A DNA stretch of 33,026 bases from DATLGB01 sp038258425. Lineage in GTDB: Bacteria > Actinomycetota > Thermoleophilia > Solirubrobacterales > Solirubrobacteraceae. The notes below the pieces were generated by a model, which was given only the letters and a program-made list of their open reading frames with translations, was not told the DNA's origin and searched no databases. The stretch covers positions 1-33,026 of the forward strand of contig JBBSPV010000042.1 of the NCBI GenBank assembly GCA_038258425.1, read 5' to 3'. The position numbers and the translations under genes were made by a program. Below, one piece after another: positions 31,614-33,026 of the stretch (positions are counted from its first letter, which is position 1; each line of letters starts with the position of its first letter).

Positions 31614-31999
31614 GCGAGCGCAACGTCCTCGGCGGGTCGCTCGAGCCGTGCGGCAGCGACCCGCTGACCGGCTTCTACCGCGACGGCTGCTGCACCACCG
31701 GGCCGGAGGATCGCGGCAGCCACACGATCTGCGCCGTCGTCACGCCCGCCTTCCTCGAGCACCAGGGCGCGATCGGCAACGACCTCACCACCGCCATGCC
31801 GCAGTTCCGCTTCCCCGGGCTCGTCCCCGGCGACCGCTGGTGCGTGACCGCGGCCAACTGGCTGCGCGCCCACGAGGACGGCGCGGCGGCCTACGTCGTC
31901 CTGGCCAGCACCCACGAGCGGGCCGTCGACGTCGTGCCGCTCGAGACGCTGCGCGAGCACGCGGTCGACGTCCCGCCGGACGCCGGCGCCCTCGCCTAG
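31610..31999 (+). CDS. DUF2237 family protein
   Basis: This 129-residue protein follows DUF2237 closely: NVLGGSLEPCGSDPLTGFYR, DGCCTTGPEDRGSHTICAV, GNDLTTAMPQFRFPGL and PGDRWCVTAANW. Conserved cysteines are C14, C27, C28, C41 and C78. The family's usual RWCxC second Cys seems to be Thr80 here. The Cys pattern suggests metal binding or redox, but function is unknown. It ends the crotonase/arginase-family operon by an ATGA overlap. DUF2237 genes occur in many bacteria and in some eukaryotes. Confidence 0.88.
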   Translation: MSERNVLGGSLEPCGSDPLTGFYRDGCCTTGPEDRGSHTICAVVTPAFLEHQGAIGNDLTTAMPQFRFPGLVPGDRWCVTAANWLRAHEDGAAAYVVLASTHERAVDVVPLETLREHAVDVPPDAGALA

Positions 32000-32017
32000 C
32001 GCTGCTAGGACTCCAGC

Positions 32018-32281
32018 ATGGACGGGCGCATCGAGCGCATCATGGTTCCCGGGTCGGCCTGCTCCATCGCTTTCGGCACGGGCCTGTCGCCGATGGAGCC
32101 GGGCTCCCAGCGGGGCATCCAGGTCGTCGTCGAGGACGCCGAGGCGGCGCGCGCGGCGCTCGTCGAGGCCGGCGTCGAGACGACGGACGCCGACCAGCAG
32201 CCCTGGGGCACGTTCGTGTTCTTCAACGATCCGGACGGCAACGCCTGGACGCTGCAGGAGGCGACGCCGCCGCCCGGATGA
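32018..32281 (+). CDS. Short VOC (glyoxalase/bleomycin-resistance-like) protein, N-terminal part missing
   Basis: This 87-residue protein matches the second half of a VOC domain. It begins near the VPGSACSIAFGTGL strand and continues with GIQVVVEDAEAARAALVEAGVE and WGTFVFFNDPDGNAWTLQE. The first beta-alpha-beta-beta-beta module (about 40 residues) is absent; the space upstream is 18 bases after the DUF2237 stop. AGGA seven bases before ATG, or a TAGGAC hexamer, could start expression, so it may be a real short protein that pairs as a dimer. The late Glu (LQE) is a likely metal ligand. It is either a degraded paralogue or a working half-domain. Confidence 0.7.
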   Translation: MDGRIERIMVPGSACSIAFGTGLSPMEPGSQRGIQVVVEDAEAARAALVEAGVETTDADQQPWGTFVFFNDPDGNAWTLQEATPPPG

Positions 32282-32287
32282 GGCGGG

Positions 32288-32503
32288 CTACACCTCGCCG
32301 CCGTACTTGAACGAGATGCCGAGGCGGACGCGGAAGTTGATCACCCCGCCGTCCCCGACCGTGAGGTCCTGACGGATCACCTCGGCGATGCGCAGGTCGC
32401 GCACGGTCTTGGCGGCGGTCTCCACCGCCGCGCGGGCGGCGGCCTCCCACGACTCGCTGCTGACGCCGATCACCTCGGTGACGCGGTAGACGCTCTCTGC
32501 CAT
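32288..32503 (-). CDS. Dodecin (flavin-binding dodecamer)
   Basis: This 71-residue protein is typical dodecin: VYRVTEVIGVSSESWEAAARAAVETAAKTVRDLRIAEV, then INFRVRLGISFKYGG. The Trp in SWEAA (W19) stacks on flavin. Dodecins store or buffer flavins, or CoA and FMN, as hollow dodecamers. GGGGAGGA lies a few bases before the ATG at 32503. It is divergent from the carboxylase gene. A flavin buffer fits the many FAD enzymes nearby, but no direct link is shown. Confidence 0.92.
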   Translation of the reverse strand: MAESVYRVTEVIGVSSESWEAAARAAVETAAKTVRDLRIAEVIRQDLTVGDGGVINFRVRLGISFKYGGEV

Positions 32504-32591
32504 CGGGTCCTCCCCGGTTGAATGACGGGCGGGTCGAGTCTCCCACGCGGGCGACCCTCGCGGAAGCCTGCGACGCACGGGCCGGGTGCGC

Positions 32592-32604
32592 GAAGTAGAA
32601 CTTC
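32592..32604. promoter_or_regulatory. Inverted repeat GAAGT-AGA-ACTTC before carboxylase gene
   Basis: Exact five-base arms flank AGA, ending ten bases before the ATG at 32614. TAGAAC (32596-32601) within it is a possible -10, so a bound regulator would cover the promoter. No ribosome-binding site is seen. The short arms make chance occurrence possible. Confidence 0.4.
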
Positions 32605-32613
32605 TCCCACGCC

Positions 32614-33026
32614 ATGACCGACACCGCCAAGCCCGTCTCCCTGCTGCGCCCGCTCGTCGAGGCGCTCCACGCGCGGCGCGCGCACGCGCTGGCCGGCGGC
32701 GGCCCGGAGCGGGTGGAGCGCCAGCACGCCGCGGACAAGCTCACCGCCCGCGAGCGGCTCGACCTGCTCGTCGACGCCGGCACCTGGACCGAGCTCGGCC
32801 TGCACGCCGGCATCCACCACTCCGTCCGCGGGTTGGAGGACAGAGACGCGCCCGCCGACGGCGTGATCACGGGCTGGGGCAAGGTCGACGGGCGCCACGT
32901 CGCCGTCTGCGCCTACGACTTCACGGTCATGGCCGGCTCCATGGGGATGACCGGGGAGCTGAAGGTCTCGCGCCTGCGCGACCTCGCGCTGACCAAGCGG
33001 ATGCCCTTCGTGTGGCTGCTCGACTC
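32614..33026 (+). CDS. Acyl-CoA carboxylase, carboxyltransferase (beta) subunit (3' end beyond window)
   Basis: The first 137 residues match the N-terminal part of biotin-dependent acyl-CoA carboxylase beta subunits (propionyl-, acetyl- or methylcrotonyl-CoA carboxylase). Visible are ERQHAADKLTARERLDLLVDAGTWTELG (34-61), DGVITGWGKVDGRHVAVCAYDFTVMAGSMG (82-111) and the start of the CoA-binding fold (RMPFVWLLDS). Acyl specificity lies further on and cannot be read. ATG at 32614 starts TDTAKPVS. The biotin carrier at 6242-6460 is a possible partner. The gene runs off the right end. Confidence 0.9.
   Translation, partial: MTDTAKPVSLLRPLVEALHARRAHALAGGGPERVERQHAADKLTARERLDLLVDAGTWTELGLHAGIHHSVRGLEDRDAPADGVITGWGKVDGRHVAVCAYDFTVMAGSMGMTGELKVSRLRDLALTKRMPFVWLLD

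Noticed and set aside
1..33026. tRNA, rRNA, CRISPR arrays, insertion sequences, phage or plasmid genes
   Set aside because: No cloverleaf, repeat-spacer pattern, transposase, integrase or replication protein was seen on either strand.

Overview
The window is about 33 kb of very GC-rich DNA. Genes are packed tightly on both strands, many joined by 4-base stop/start overlaps (ATGA, GTGA, and one TTGA). GTG starts are common and nearly every third codon position is G or C. With the LtrA-type, ECF42-type, DUF5937/ArsR, DUF6457, DUF2237 and dodecin genes, this points to a high-GC actinobacterium. My guess is Thermoleophilia (Solirubrobacterales), but that is inference. I saw no tRNA, rRNA, CRISPR array, insertion sequence or phage gene. 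No stretch over 300 bases lacks a gene.

Layout. (a) 1-2828: an AONS/KBL-like PLP protein lacking its catalytic lysine (cut by the left edge) and a threonine-dehydratase-like enzyme. These are divergent from an alpha/beta hydrolase plus a DUF6457 protein, with a palindromic operator between. (b) 2833-6460 (minus): BCCP-like biotin carrier, crotonase, MepA-type peptidase, gamma-glutamyltransferase. (c) 6557-8882: PlsC-type acyltransferase and LtrA-type membrane protein, convergent with a small secreted protein. (d) 8934-12907: five overlapping genes encoding a beta-helix protein, a cupredoxin, a two-domain multicopper oxidase, a second cupredoxin without axial Met, and an SDR-like protein without catalytic residues. 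(e) 12915-17281 (minus): a drug-efflux MFS gene, then an ECF42-type module (hydrolase, cupin, YCII/DGPF, sigma factor) with a matching promoter. (f) 17381-20441: an SDR divergent from a molybdopterin oxidoreductase. (g) 20517-23652: an MFS gene divergent from a DUF5937/ArsR regulator and an EamA transporter. (h) 23645-27520: a secreted EEP-fold protein divergent from a flavin amine oxidase and a secreted nitrilase-fold-like protein. (i) 27544-31999: two acyl-CoA dehydrogenases divergent from a crotonase, an arginase-family protein and a DUF2237 protein. (j) 32018-33026: a short VOC protein, dodecin, and the start of an acyl-CoA carboxylase beta subunit.

Themes. Acyl-CoA metabolism recurs (BCCP, two crotonases, two dehydrogenases, carboxyltransferase, FabG-like SDR, PlsC). 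A second theme is secreted redox and hydrolytic enzymes. The strongest candidate for an undescribed system is the copper operon in (d). Several proteins keep a recognisable fold but lack catalytic residues: the AONS-like protein, the SDR-like protein, the nitrilase-like protein and both crotonases. A third pattern is regulatory: at seven starts a TAnnnT hexamer lies exactly 6-7 bases upstream, which suggests leaderless transcription is common here.
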